64,000 nt of DNA from Fulvia fulva (lineage: Eukaryota; Ascomycota; Dothideomycetes; Mycosphaerellales; Mycosphaerellaceae): the NCBI RefSeq assembly GCF_020509005.1, contig NC_063023.1, positions 1,984,001 to 2,048,000 on the forward strand, in the 5' to 3' direction. The notes under the pieces are model-generated. The model did not search any database, was not told the origin of the DNA, and worked only from the letters and a program-made list of their open reading frames with translations. Every line of letters begins with the position of its first letter. Positions within the stretch are counted from its first letter, which is position 1. Both the position numbers and the translations under genes were made by a program. Below, in pieces: positions 21,731 to 33,316 of this stretch.

Positions 21731-21937
21731 TGTCGCGATCCGAGCGTGCACATGGGCAACATCCCATCATCAAAACTTGAGGCCACGTACGCTAAGAATC
21801 AGGTGACTGATTAGTCACCTGCAGCCTCTTCAAGAGCAACACTTGTCCATTCTAGATAGACACATGCAATACACAACCTGCTTTTGAAACACCCTATATG
21901 AGCCCGTACAATAACTTCCCACACTTCTAACGTGATA
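21731..21937 (+). repeat. Copia-1 3' LTR (207 bp)
   Basis: Identical by eye to the 5' LTR. A purine-rich GCTGAGGGGGTG tract precedes it (about 21719-21730) and serves as the polypurine tract. Confidence 0.93.
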
Positions 21938-23841
21938 AGATTAACTTTATAGAACTGTTCGAGTTTAAGCTCGAAGAGAACCTAGGCGGCGACCTAGACG
22001 AGGTGTACCTATTACTCGACGAGGTAGAGTATATTCTCGTATCTAAATACTAGAATGTTATACTAGACAAACTTACGACCCTCGTATCCTAGTACCCGAA
22101 GACTACCTACGACTTCGTACTATAGGTAGTAAATATAGCGATTATTAAAGGTAGACAACTCGATATAATAAAGCGAGCTAACAACCTCTAGAACACCTAG
22201 TATACTACGCTATATACCGAGTATAACCGTATCTAGAAGATACTATATAGCGAGGAGGCTATAAGATAGAAGATAGCTATAGACCTAAAGAGTAAGAAGG
22301 ATTATAACCTAGTAAAGTTATAAGAGGTAGAGAAGAAGTATAGAGAGGCTAATAACCTATATAAGCAATTTAGCGAGATTTACGAAAAGGAGAAGAAGAA
22401 GGTATAGGATGCCGAAGCTAAGAACTAGGCTCTATAGAAGGAGGTTAACGATCTAAAGACTCGACTCTAAGCTACTAAAGACACTATATAGAATAGAGGT
22501 AAGGGCTGCTCTAGTCGCCGACCCTCCTATTCACCTCCGCGCGAGACTTTACTCGAGTAGCTAATACGTAAGTATCGTAAAGCTACTAGTAGAGGCGGCG
22601 GCGGCGGAGGCGGTAGTAACAATAATAACGGCAATAGTAATAACGACCGAGGACGTAATAGAAACCGTCTACGACCTAATAATAACAACGTTCGCGACTC
22701 TCGAGCGCGTAACACCCGTATATAGACTCTCCTAACCGAACTTCTAGAACGCCTATTTACTATCGACCGTACTCTAATACGCGGTATCGAGGTTAGTAAG
22801 GGCGTGCCTAACCCGAAGTACTTTAAGAGCGATAACGACCCTAACTTCGATAGCTAGTATAGTAGCGTACTTCTTAAGCTAACTATAACTACTTTCCGCT
22901 CCGAGGTAGACGGCCTACGTTTTATATATAGATAGACATAGGGTGACCCTTAGAGAAGTATTAAGCCGAGGATCCCTATACCTAGACAACAATTATTTAA
23001 CGAGTTTAAGACTAGTAAAGAACTACTAGATTAGATAACGCGCTAGTATAGTATCCGTAACAAAGGAACTAAGGCTATAGTTAATATCGCTACCTATAAG
23101 TAGGAGTAGGGCGAGACCTTTATTACCTTCTACGCTTACTACTCGAAGCTACGTACTTAGATAGAGTAGACCGACGAGACTAAGCTAATACTATTTCGTA
23201 ACCGCCTATACCGTAAGTACTTTATTAAGACTTTCGGTAATAGGGAAGAAGATAGACGCTTATACAATATATAGGATATTATTAAGAAATATACGGTATT
23301 AGATAAGAGCTTCTACGAGACCGACCGACTATATCTATAGAAGGAGCGCCTACATAGTAACCCTAATTCAAACAATAACGGCGTATAGAGCGGTAGTAAT
23401 ACCGTAGGCGCCGTAGCTACTAGTACGACCGCTATAATTGTCTAGCGACTACTATAATACGTAGGTATAAAGAAGAAGGAGGACCTACCGTTTTACTTAT
23501 AGAACCTACCTTTATTAAACCGTAAGTAGCGGGAGGACCTTAAGAAGTAGGATAAGTACTACCGCTACCGTATAGGCTCGTACGTATTAACGAACCCCGA
23601 ATGCCCGATATATAGTTACGACGGCGACTACCGCCCTCTACGCCTACGAAATAACGCGAACGCTAACCCGAACCTTAGCTCCCTTACTACCGACCTATAG
23701 TAATAGGGAAATAGCACGACCGCTACCTAAGCGTAGTAGATAGCGGTTAGTAACCGAACTTTCTAAGATAGAAAGAGTATAAGATTAAGAGATATAGAAT
23801 ATAAGAGACGGACTATAGTAAGGAGCTTAAGATATTGGTAT
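21938..23841 (+). pseudogene. Gypsy-A copy 2 gag, second segment
   Basis: It continues gag after Copia-1: INFIELFEFKLEENLGGDLDE near 21942-22000, a long charged coiled-coil region near 22280-22480, a glycine run near 22590-22615 and a mutated zinc knuckle near 23550-23610. It is strongly RIP-mutated. It stops at GATATTGGTAT, matching copy 1 near 1320, where Gypsy-A copy 3 inserted. Confidence 0.85.
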
Positions 23842-24025
23842 TATAAGGGCGCGCGTACTATAGGGTCCGAACGAGACAGTTATTGTTCTACGAAGCTACG
23901 AAAGAGGAGCGCGAGGCGCGGCGAAGTTATAAAGTAAAGCTAAGCCGCGCTAACCCGATACGGAAGGTCCGCGGTTTAGCCGGGCCGACGTAGCTATAGT
24001 AAGGGGTCGCGGGCTGCCCGTGATA
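23842..24025 (-). repeat. 3' LTR of Gypsy-A copy 3
   Basis: Reverse complement of the family LTR. The polypurine tract complement (ACCCCCCCTCC) follows at about 24028-24040. Confidence 0.9.
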
Positions 24026-24039
24026 GTACCCCCCCTCCT

Positions 24040-27000
24040 AAAACACGCCTTAGTCCTCTAAGCGTTATTCACCTTATGAGGCCACTTGCCTGTCGAGCTC
24101 CATAATCGCGCGAACGCCGAATCATCCTCTAGTACCCTGTCGTCATCCGATAACATCGCATTCGCTCTATTAAGACCATCCTCGACCGGCTTCCTTCGAG
24201 AAACATGTTGCCTAGTTAGCTAGCTTACCCTAGACCTAAGTCTGTCTTCGGCTAGCACTCGCGTATAATTCTTATAACTAAAGTTAGGTATTATTATAGG
24301 CTCTATAGGCTCTACTCGAGTATCGAATATATACGGAGTAGATTCTATTAGAGGTAAGGCTCGAGGCGACTTATTCATAACGGTGTCTTTCGGAATAACC
24401 CTAATCGTATTAAGCCCGAGCACCTTAGTAGCTAGTAGGGACTAGTTAGATAGAGCTACGAAGCCTATAGGCGTAGACAACTCCGGCCGGTTATAGTAAA
24501 AGTCTATAATAGCGGCGGCTACGTGTTTAAGTATATCCTCTATAGGTTACTAGGTCTTACTATCCTCCTCGTTCTAATATCTAGCCTATTTTACCTTATA
24601 CTATATATCTACCTTACGCTTATACCCCTTCTTCACCTTGCCTACCCGCTTACGGGTGTATATATTAAGGATCTTTTCTACCTCGTATATATACGTAGGT
24701 ACTACTACTATATCGGCTACTATATTAGCCTCGGTATTATTAGGTTCGATAGTTATCGGTAGTAGCGGCGCTAGATGCTGCCCTTAAAGTAGTAGGAAAT
24801 CGGGGTGGTCGGCTCGTTATAGTAGTAAGGGGTAGAAGTAGTTATTAAGTCCTACTAGAGCGTCTAATAGTTTTAGTCGATAAGAGAGTCTAGCCGGTAT
24901 GACTTCCGTAATCTAGTAAGGGCCGGTATATCTCCTATCTAGCTTCTTAGATAGTCGAGTCGTCCGGATGTTCTTAGTACTAAGATATACCTAATCACCT
25001 ACCTTATAGTCTAGAGGAATACTTTAGTAGCGGTTTACTACTTCTACTCAGAGAGCTTATAACATTCGTATATTCTCTTAAAGGTACTTATAAAGCTCGT
25101 ATATTCGACGTATAAAGGTTTCTACTAATCGCGCATCTAGTCGCTAGAGAGTAGTTAGTCCTCCCTCCTTTCTAGCGTTTAGGTCAACTCGCTCTATAAA
25201 CTTAGGGTTATAGCCTAAGGTAGCGTAGAACGGCGATATACTAGTAGTCTTAGACAGGTAATTATTAATCGCGAACTAAGCAAGGTATAGCTATTCTACC
25301 TAGTCATCCTATGCCTTATTAGTAAATATACGAAGATATTGTTCTATTGCCTAGTTAGTACGTTCTAACTGTCTATTAGTTTCTAGGTAATACGAAGAAC
25401 TCAGCTTACGATTTATACGGAGTATCTTATAGAGTTTCTTCTAGAAGGTAGTAACCTACTACTTACTACGGTCTAATATAATAGTGTTAGAAAACCCGCG
25501 CCGACAGAACATATGTTTAAGGAAAAGCCTTGCCGTATTCTGTGCTATTATCGCGCTAATAGGGATTAGCTCGACTTCCTTAGTAAGCCTATTAGTGACG
25601 GTTATAATATTGTTATAGACTATACCGTTAAGAGTGCTGTCTAGGAGTCCGATAACGAAGTCGACTACAATGTGTTTCTAAGGCCAATCTAGAATAGGAA
25701 GTGGCTATAGTAATCCTAGTAGCTAGGAGTGTAGAGATTTTGTTATACGGTAGGTACGGCAATTCGCGGGGTATCTACGCACGGATCTCGCTAATCTAGG
25801 CCAGTAGAATTCACGTGCTACGAGTTTATAAGTGCGAGCTCGTCCTAGATGGCCTACTACTAGAGCGTTATAGTTTATCTTGATTATCCTAGTCTATAAA
25901 GCTTGGTCATTTAGTACCTATAAGCTCTAGCCGTCGTATTAGTTTTGAACATATAGTAGGTCGCTATCTACTTTATAGTATACTAGGTGAATCTTCGCTC
26001 TCTATAGTAGTGTAGGAGTACGGTCTTTCTATAGGTCCTTAATCGCGGTCTTAAGCTCGTTATTGGTTACGTACGCCGTCGACATTCAATACTCGAGTTC
26101 GGCTTCCCGCTAACTTTTACGCGTCGCCGGTTATTTAGTAGGCGTATCTCGTTCTATAGACATAAACTCTTTAGCTTTAGGGTTTAGCTATACTAGTTCC
26201 TCTTCTTCCGGCGTATCTTCTACTATTACCTATAGTAAGGCAATCTTAAGGAATCGCTTAGGAGGTAGTAATGTCTAATACTAATACTAGTTCCGAGGGT
26301 CGTCCACCCCCTACGGAAGGTCCTAGCTACGTCTCGTTAGGCTGTCTAGCTTTGTACCTTAAAGTCCTAGACGGTATATTATCTTAAAGTTGAACTATAA
26401 CAAGAACTTAGCCCAACGCGCTTGTCGCCGATTTAGCTACTTTGTCGTTATGAAGTATTCTAGGTTCTTATGGTCGGTGTAAATCTTGACTAGCTATAAG
26501 TCCTTATTGTCTACCTCGTAGGCAAGCTCGGGTCTCTATTCCTTAAAAACCTTAATAATAGCTAATAGTTCCTTGTTATAGATTTAATAATTATACTCCT
26601 ATAGACTTAACTTCTTCGAGTAGAAGGCTATAGGATATAGTATACTATTCTCGTTATACTACGAAAGTACGCCGGCGTTTACAAAATCTAAAGAATCTGT
26701 CTCTACTACTGTTTCCCTACCTAGTACGTAATGTACGAGTATGCCGGCTTTGCTAAACGTAGCTTTCAAATTGTTAAAGGCTCGTTAGCAATCTAGTGAC
26801 TATTAAATCCTTCTGTTCTTATAATTGCTTAGTCCGTCCGACTTAGTTAGGTTTATAAGAGGAGTAGCTATACGCGAAAATACTTCGATAAACCGCCTAT
26901 AGAAGTTGGCAAATCTAAGGAAGGCCTACACATCCTTTAGGTTCTTAGGAGCTTCCTATATCTAAATATATTCGAGTTTCTCGGGGTCTATCTCGATACC

Positions 27001-28347
27001 GTTAGGGGTTATAATTAGCCTAAGATACTTTACCTTCTATTAGTAGAATTCGCTTTTGTCGATGTCCACTATAAGTCCTATATCGCGTAGCTTAGTAAGA
27101 ACCTTCCGTACGTATTTAATATGCTCCTCTAAGGTGTCACTAAAGATAAGCACGTTATCTAGGTAGGCCGATACAAAGTCGTCTAGGTGTTCTTATAAGA
27201 CCTTATTAATATATAATTAGTCCGTTATATAAGCCGAATGGCAACACTAAATACTCGTAGATGCCGTATCGTGTCGTAAACGCCGTTAACTACTCGTGCC
27301 CTTTAGCTATCCGTAACTTGTTAAAGGCTACTATAATGTCTAGCTTCGTAAATTACTTCTTACCGTATATACGGTTAAGCGTCTCTTATATTAAGGGAAT
27401 CGGATACCGGTTCTTAATAGTGATCGCATTCAATCCTCTGTAGTCGATATAAACACGCAGCCCACCTCTAGGCTTACGTACTACTAGCACTAGTACAGGA
27501 GACTGGTTCGTCTTTTGCCCTGCTTTCCGTACCTTCCCTTTAGATATTTGCTCGTCTAGCCATTTCTTAACTGCCTCGTTCTCCTTCTTAGCTAGGCCGT
27601 AGGGCTTGCGGTATGGTGGCTCTTATAGACCATTAGGCTTAATGTGAATCTTATAATCTACGCCTAGTCGGTAAGGTGGGAGTCCTTTATGATCCTTAGC
27701 TGAGAAAGCGTCCGTAATATCGTAGTACATTGGCGGCAACTTCTCCTTCGGGTTGTGATTAAACTGCTTGTTTAAGAATTGGTCCAGATTATTAGCAGCC
27801 ATTGCACTCAGCTTAAGCTCTCCGCCGTCGCTCTCACGCCTAGTAGGCATGATGTAGAAGCACTCAGCCCTAGGCCGGTGCGCGTACATCCCCTACGCGC
27901 GTTGAGAAACGCCCTAGCAGTCCACTTCTTCATCGTCTATGTCTTCTAGGTCATATGATGAGACATTCAGCTCTGCCCCTCCTACTGTGAAGCTCGCTAC
28001 ATCTCTAGTGAAGGGCTCTGGTCCGTACCGTACTAGTGCCTACTTCTTCTTCTCGCGGTAGTTTAGGGATTATACTCTTATCGATGTCTTATTCTATAGA
28101 TAGTAACTAAAGCAGTAATCCGATCTAAATGCCACCTTGCCTATCTCCTAGAAGATGTTTAGGTTATACGCTATAAGCTACGGTAGGCTAAAGACGATGT
28201 CGTATTCGAGGTCGGTAACGTAGTATAATATTTACTCGTAATAATCGCCGATAACTACGTCTATAAGGGCCGCGTATATAATCTGCCGCGTAGTGGCCGT
28301 TCTATCTCCTAGTATTAGTCGTCGGCTCTACGTTAAAGGGATTAGGA
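24040..28347 (-). pseudogene. Gypsy-A copy 3 pol remnant
   Basis: On the minus strand, from 28347 downwards: protease, RT, RNase H, integrase and chromodomain, in the same frame as copy 1 but with more stops. The ORF 27623-27889 is identical in protein sequence to 1928-2194 of copy 1. The chromodomain region lies near 24525-24690. The LINE-B insertion separates it from gag at the position equivalent to about 1460 of copy 1. Confidence 0.85.
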
Positions 28348-28649
28348 GTATTATATAGATAGATAGATTTGTTATTCCCCTGTTCTAGGACCCTATCCGG
28401 CCTATATAGGTATATATCTATTGTTATATACAAAGGGAAACCCGAATAGGTAAAAATCCTTCCCGCCCCCGACTACTCCTTATCTAGATTAGCTTTCCCC
28501 CTGAACGTACGTAGTCTATATTACTACCCCGTTAGCCCCCGCTCCTAGCCGGTCTTCTCGCGCTACGTCGTGCCCTCTCTTCCTATACTGCTCCTACTAG
28601 GCGGTACTATTCTAGCTAGCCCTTCTCTAGTATCTAGTTCGTAATACGC

Positions 28650-31600
28650 CGTAGGTCCTTAGCGTTATTAAGAAGTGCCCTAATCGTCCGGTTCCTCGCC
28701 TTTACTATCTACTCCCCCCTTCCTAGCGACTACCTCGGATAGACGAGGAGTACGTACCGTACGTTCTAGGAGCGATAGCCGTAGGGACAGCTAGTATTCG
28801 TGTATCCTAGAACCTTCCTCTATAATAGGTACCCCTAGAGGCCGATATATTTGCTTCGTAGTTAGGTTACTATACTACTCTATACCCTCGTAAGGCGGTA
28901 GTAGATAAGCTTAAGGGGGTGCTTGACCGCGGATTTTGTAGCTAACTATTCCTTAGGTTGTCCCGCTAGCTAAGGGTGTCTACTATACCCTATACCCTAG
29001 TTGTTCCACCTCTCTTTCTATAGTTACTCTATAAACGACTTCTTACCTTCCTACCGTATTACTAGCTATTCGTCCCTTACCCGGTAGTTCGGCTCGTTTC
29101 CGGGTCGAATGCCCTTATACGCTAGTACTAATCCGCGGGCCCTTACGACTATACTAGCGATGACCTTCTATACTAGGTACTGTACCGACTTGCCTAAGTA
29201 GGAGGTCCGTAGTCCCTAGATATATAGGTCGATCGGCGGTATAGCGGTCTCGTACTTAAGTATCCTTATTAGCGTCGACTTGTATACCCCGGTGACCTTC
29301 CTTAGGCATTAGTTTTAGATCTTCGCTAGCGGCGCGGCGAGTCCCTTCGATAGGTAGGCCCTCTCGCCTAAGGACTATACTTAGCTACTATAGGTAAGGA
29401 CTAGCCGTATAATAGCCGTATATAGGAGTCGTAACTATCGGAAGTCCGCGCCCTATATAGACGTAGTGAGCCTCTAGTATAATGCTATATTCTGTTTGGC
29501 TTTCCGTAATATTACCTATACGTACTTCCTCTACCGTAGCGCCGGGTCTACCTATAGTCCGAGGATCCTAAGCTGATCTACCGGGTTAGTCGTGTGCCCC
29601 TATATCTAGATAGAAGCTTATATATTATAGAATCGTGGCCGGCGCGTAAAGTGTATTAGATTATACTTTTCTAGGGCAAACCGAGCCCCGTACCTCCTAG
29701 CCTAGTCCTCGTAGATCTTGTGCTTCTCTTCTAGTAGCCTATAGTTCTCCTTAGTCGAGGAAGACTACGCTAGGATGTTCGTATTGTCTACGAAGCCGCT
29801 CGTAGCGGTGTTCTAGGATTCTAGGGCTAGGAGTAGCGTCGCTATAAAGAAGAGGAACAGAATAGGTACTAGCGTTAAGCCTTACGGGATTCTAGTATAG
29901 ACTGCTTAAAATAGGCTTCTATACTAGCCGACTAGGATCGACGTACTACGGTTTTAGAGGTAGGACCGTACGAAGTTAATAAGCTACTTAGGGAGTCCTT
30001 TCGACCTTAGGATATAGAGTAGCCGCGGGTATAACACGTAGTCGAAGGCTCCCGATATGTCTAGGCTAAGTAAGGAAGCCACCTTGTCCCTATTCTTATA
30101 CTAGATAGCCTTTACCTAAGAGGTGATAAGTTCTATCGCGGATAGCGTCGATCGCTATAGGCGCGTACCTATCTAGGTGTCCGGGAGTAGGGAGTATTCC
30201 TCTACCGCCTCGGAGAGTCTCGTTATAACTAGCTTTTCAAGCGCCTTCCTAAGAGTGTTAAGGAGCGCAATTAGGCGGTACGACTTCACCTACGTATAGT
30301 CTTCCTTTTACGGCTTACGTAGGACTACTGTCGTCGATTGTTTAAATACTATCGGGTAGTATCCGATCTATAGGCAGGCGTTAAAGATCGCTATAACTAC
30401 TAGGGCTAGTTGATCTCTATACTTCTTTAGTAGCTCGTTTAGGATCCTATCCGGCCCCGGGGCTTTCTTCGCCGGTAACTTCCTAAGCGTAGCGGCAACT
30501 TCTCCCTCGGACACCTCCTATCGGACCGCGATGCTAGGGGCTAGGGGAGTAGAGCTGTTTATATTACTTAGATTAGCCTCGACTAGGGGCGGGAAGAACT
30601 TGCTAGCTAGTAGACGCGCCTTAGCCTTAGGGTCGCTAACCGGGCTACTAGGCGATTATAGCGCTAGGATAGAGAAGGAGGGCCCCTATATAGGGTCCTG
30701 TCGGGCCTATTTCGCTAGCTTCTATATCCTCGCTAGCTTGCCGGCGATTTCTTCTACTATAGCCCTCTAGCCGACTGCTTTCTCTCTCCGTATTATGGCT
30801 TTCTTCTGTTAGTATACCTCCCTATATACGTTCTAGGCCCCCTCGCTATAGCTGCTCGTCTATACCCGGCGGGCTCTCCTTACTTCTCTTACTACCGTAG
30901 TACACTTCGGCGTCTAGTATAGTTTAGACTATGTCGTTAGTTAGGCAAGCGGAACGTGAAGTAAGGTCGCTTTTCTTATCTCGTCTATTAACCCTTAGAC
31001 TACCTCGTCTATCTCGTCTTTACTAATATATTACTACTACGCGATCTAGACTAGCCTCTCGGAGTTATCGAGGTACACCTAGATGTTAGCCTAGTAGGCC
31101 TTTCCCTAGTTTAGCTTAGGGGTTCTCGCTAGTGTACGTTATATCTATATCGTAATAGAGGTCCTAACTAGTATATAGTCTAATGACGCCTCGAGTATAT
31201 ATTCGATCCTATAGTAGGTTACTATATAGTAGTAGCTATCTAAGATCTAGGAGAGGTCGATCGTGCCTTAGAGTCCCCCTCTCTTCTAGGTGCCTAGGTC
31301 CTTCGGGGTATTAAGGGCAATTACGTTACTCGCTATTAAGTCGAGTACTTCGTCGGCTATAGGGTACGGCTATATAAGGCTTTCCTAGGAAGGGTAGTAT
31401 ACGTTAAAGTCTCCTACTACGATGTGGCACCCTTGTCTCTTAAGCGCACTGTCTAGGTGTCTATAGACCCCTAGGTCGCGGCTAGACCTCGAGGCTAGCG
31501 GTTATATATATAGGTTATGTATCTAGGTACTACCTACGTAGAGGGAGGTAATATCGCCCCCGCCTTCTTCGTCTACATAGTACACTACCTCCTAGTCGGA

Positions 31601-31860
31601 TTCTAGTATGTCCTTACTAATATAGAAGTACGTACGGGGTCTGCCGTCGCCTCGTAGGCATGTCGTATAGCCTAGTAACTTATAGGTCGTTAGTCTCTTA
31701 TAGTACGGGTTAATCTATAGCTCCTAGATTACTAGGACGTAGTAGACGTACGGGTCCGCCTCGTCTAGGGAATAGTTCTAAACTATATCCTTGCTATAGT
31801 TAACGTTATACTAGATAATGCTAAGCGTGTCGAGGCTAGTTATCGGTATCGACAATCATT
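28650..31860 (-). pseudogene. LINE-B ORF2 remnant (endonuclease-RT)
   Basis: On the minus strand the RT core near 29700-29950 reads LTLVPILFLFFIATLLLALE, then TSGFVDNTNILA; the catalytic FVDD is FVDN here. The endonuclease region lies near 31200-31850. Many stops are present. Limits are approximate. Confidence 0.75.
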
Positions 31861-31899
31861 TCCTCTATATCGTCCTATATCCTACTGCCCTATACGTCC

Positions 31900-33200
31900 T
31901 AGTCTACACCTATCGGCTATATACTAAAGGGGAGCCGGGCCTAGTTAGATTCCCTCGCCGTAGCTAGTAGGGCACGTAGCCTCCCGTACGCCCTAGGTTA
32001 CGTATCCTTTATATCGTTCTCGGCCCTAGGGCGCTTATACCCGACCGCCGCTAACTAGTTCCGGTATAGGCTAGCCTTACGGTCGCCGTAGAATCTTAGG
32101 GCGACGGTTCTGTTTATAATTGCCTTGTTTTTCGCTAGTTTCCGCTATAGGCATTCCGCACTATACGATAGATAGTGCCCCGGACAGTTCGCGTACCGTC
32201 TCGTAGCCGATATATAGTCCCTAGACATATAGTCTCCTATATAGTTCGAGTAGGCCTACTTATTTATACACGTGTAGGTTTGGTGTCTATACTATTAGCA
32301 TTTGAAGTATTAGAGGACACGAAAGAGTAAGGAGTACTTTTCTACTATCTTAAGGCTATATTACTAGATTAGGCCTTGTTCTATCGCTAGATCCGCCGCT
32401 TTGGCGTCTTATAGCTATACTATTAGCGCCGAGGCCTTCTTGCCTTCTAGCCATTTCCTATAGAGCCAAGTCGCCTTCTGGATTAGAGAGTTAGGAGTGA
32501 CCGGGTTGTCCTCTTAGAGAGTACGTAGGTGACCTTAGTTAGTTAGGTCGAACTCCTTAGGTATGTCGTGGACTAGGATCGTGAATTGCTTCGTTAAGAC
32601 CTTCGCTAATACCGTAACCTTAGATGCCTACTATAGCTGTGCCTCTAGGTGCCTCCTAGTAGTAGTAGAGCTAGTATAGATCTATAGAGTACCGTTAGAC
32701 TGTTAGTTCACTACGACTACCCCTAGTTAGTTAATTCGTTAGGCGAGCTCCTTATTCGATAGCTTCGTAACTTCGGCCTAGTCTTCCTTTACTACAATAC
32801 GGATCGTGACTATATCGTACGTTAGGCGGGGGCCTAGTACCGATACCGCGACCGATGCCTAGCTATAGGGGTATTGATTCCGGGTGGCCTTACTAATCGC
32901 CTAGGACGTCGTCCTTATTTCTTATTGCCCTCGGTAATATAATAGTATAAGCGCCGTACGTAGCTAAGTAATTATTACCTATAGAGACCGGTATAGGAGC
33001 TAATCGTTAGTTTCTATACTTTTTACGTCCTCTATAAGTTGCTACTAGTTGTCTTAGGGGAGCTTCGCCTATAGAGCCGTAGGCGCCGTCCGTACCGTAG
33101 CCTAGGCTACTATTACCTAGGAGCTGCCTAATGTAGCTAGGCACCTCCGCGGCGTTTAGAGCTAAAGAAATAGGGTAAAGAAAACTTCAAGCTGTCTACC
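31900..33200 (-). pseudogene. LINE-B ORF1 remnant (zinc-knuckle protein)
   Basis: On the minus strand near 32180-32320 a CCHC pattern is visible (KC, two stops, YRHQTYTC, then NCPGHYLSYSAEC), matching the position and spacing of the LINE-A ORF1 knuckles. Limits are approximate. Confidence 0.65.
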
Positions 33201-33316
33201 CTAATAGTAGGATATAGCCTCGAAGATAGGTTCCGTATAGGAAAATCCTCGTAATATAGTAAAGGTAGTATTGCTTAGATAACTCTAATATCACTTATAG
33301 GCAGTGGTATTATATA

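Larger units (their letters stand above)
15128..21937 (+). mobile_element. Copia-1: intact, recently inserted Ty1/Copia retrotransposon (6.8 kb)
   Basis: Two 207-bp LTRs (15128-15334 and 21731-21937) look identical. A 5-bp TSD, AGATT, flanks it (15123-15127 and 21938-21942), and the empty site with a single AGATT is present in Gypsy-A copy 3 near 35365-35375. It holds a 1,751-codon open gag-pol. There is no RIP signature, in sharp contrast to the Gypsy DNA on both sides. Identical LTRs, an open ORF and absence of RIP together indicate a recent insertion that may still be active. Confidence 0.95.
28358..33306 (-). mobile_element. LINE-B: degraded Tad-like LINE inserted in Gypsy-A copy 3
   Basis: Direct 10-bp duplication GTATTATATA at 28348-28357 and 33307-33316. 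The 3' end carries an ATCT-repeat tail (GATAGATAGATT on the plus strand from 28358). It is RIP-mutated but rich in CpG. It is a distant relative of LINE-A, sharing the RT motif (SGFVDNTNILA against SGFVDDTNILA) and the tail type. Its length of 4.95 kb is close to a full LINE. Confidence 0.9.

Noticed and set aside
24523..24762. 79-codon plus-strand hydrophobic ORF resembling a membrane protein
   Set aside because: Antisense of the RIP-mutated chromodomain region of Gypsy-A copy 3; AT enrichment makes Ile/Tyr/Leu-rich frames.
30531..30770. 79-codon plus-strand ORF within LINE-B
   Set aside because: Antisense to degraded LINE-B ORF2; no domain.
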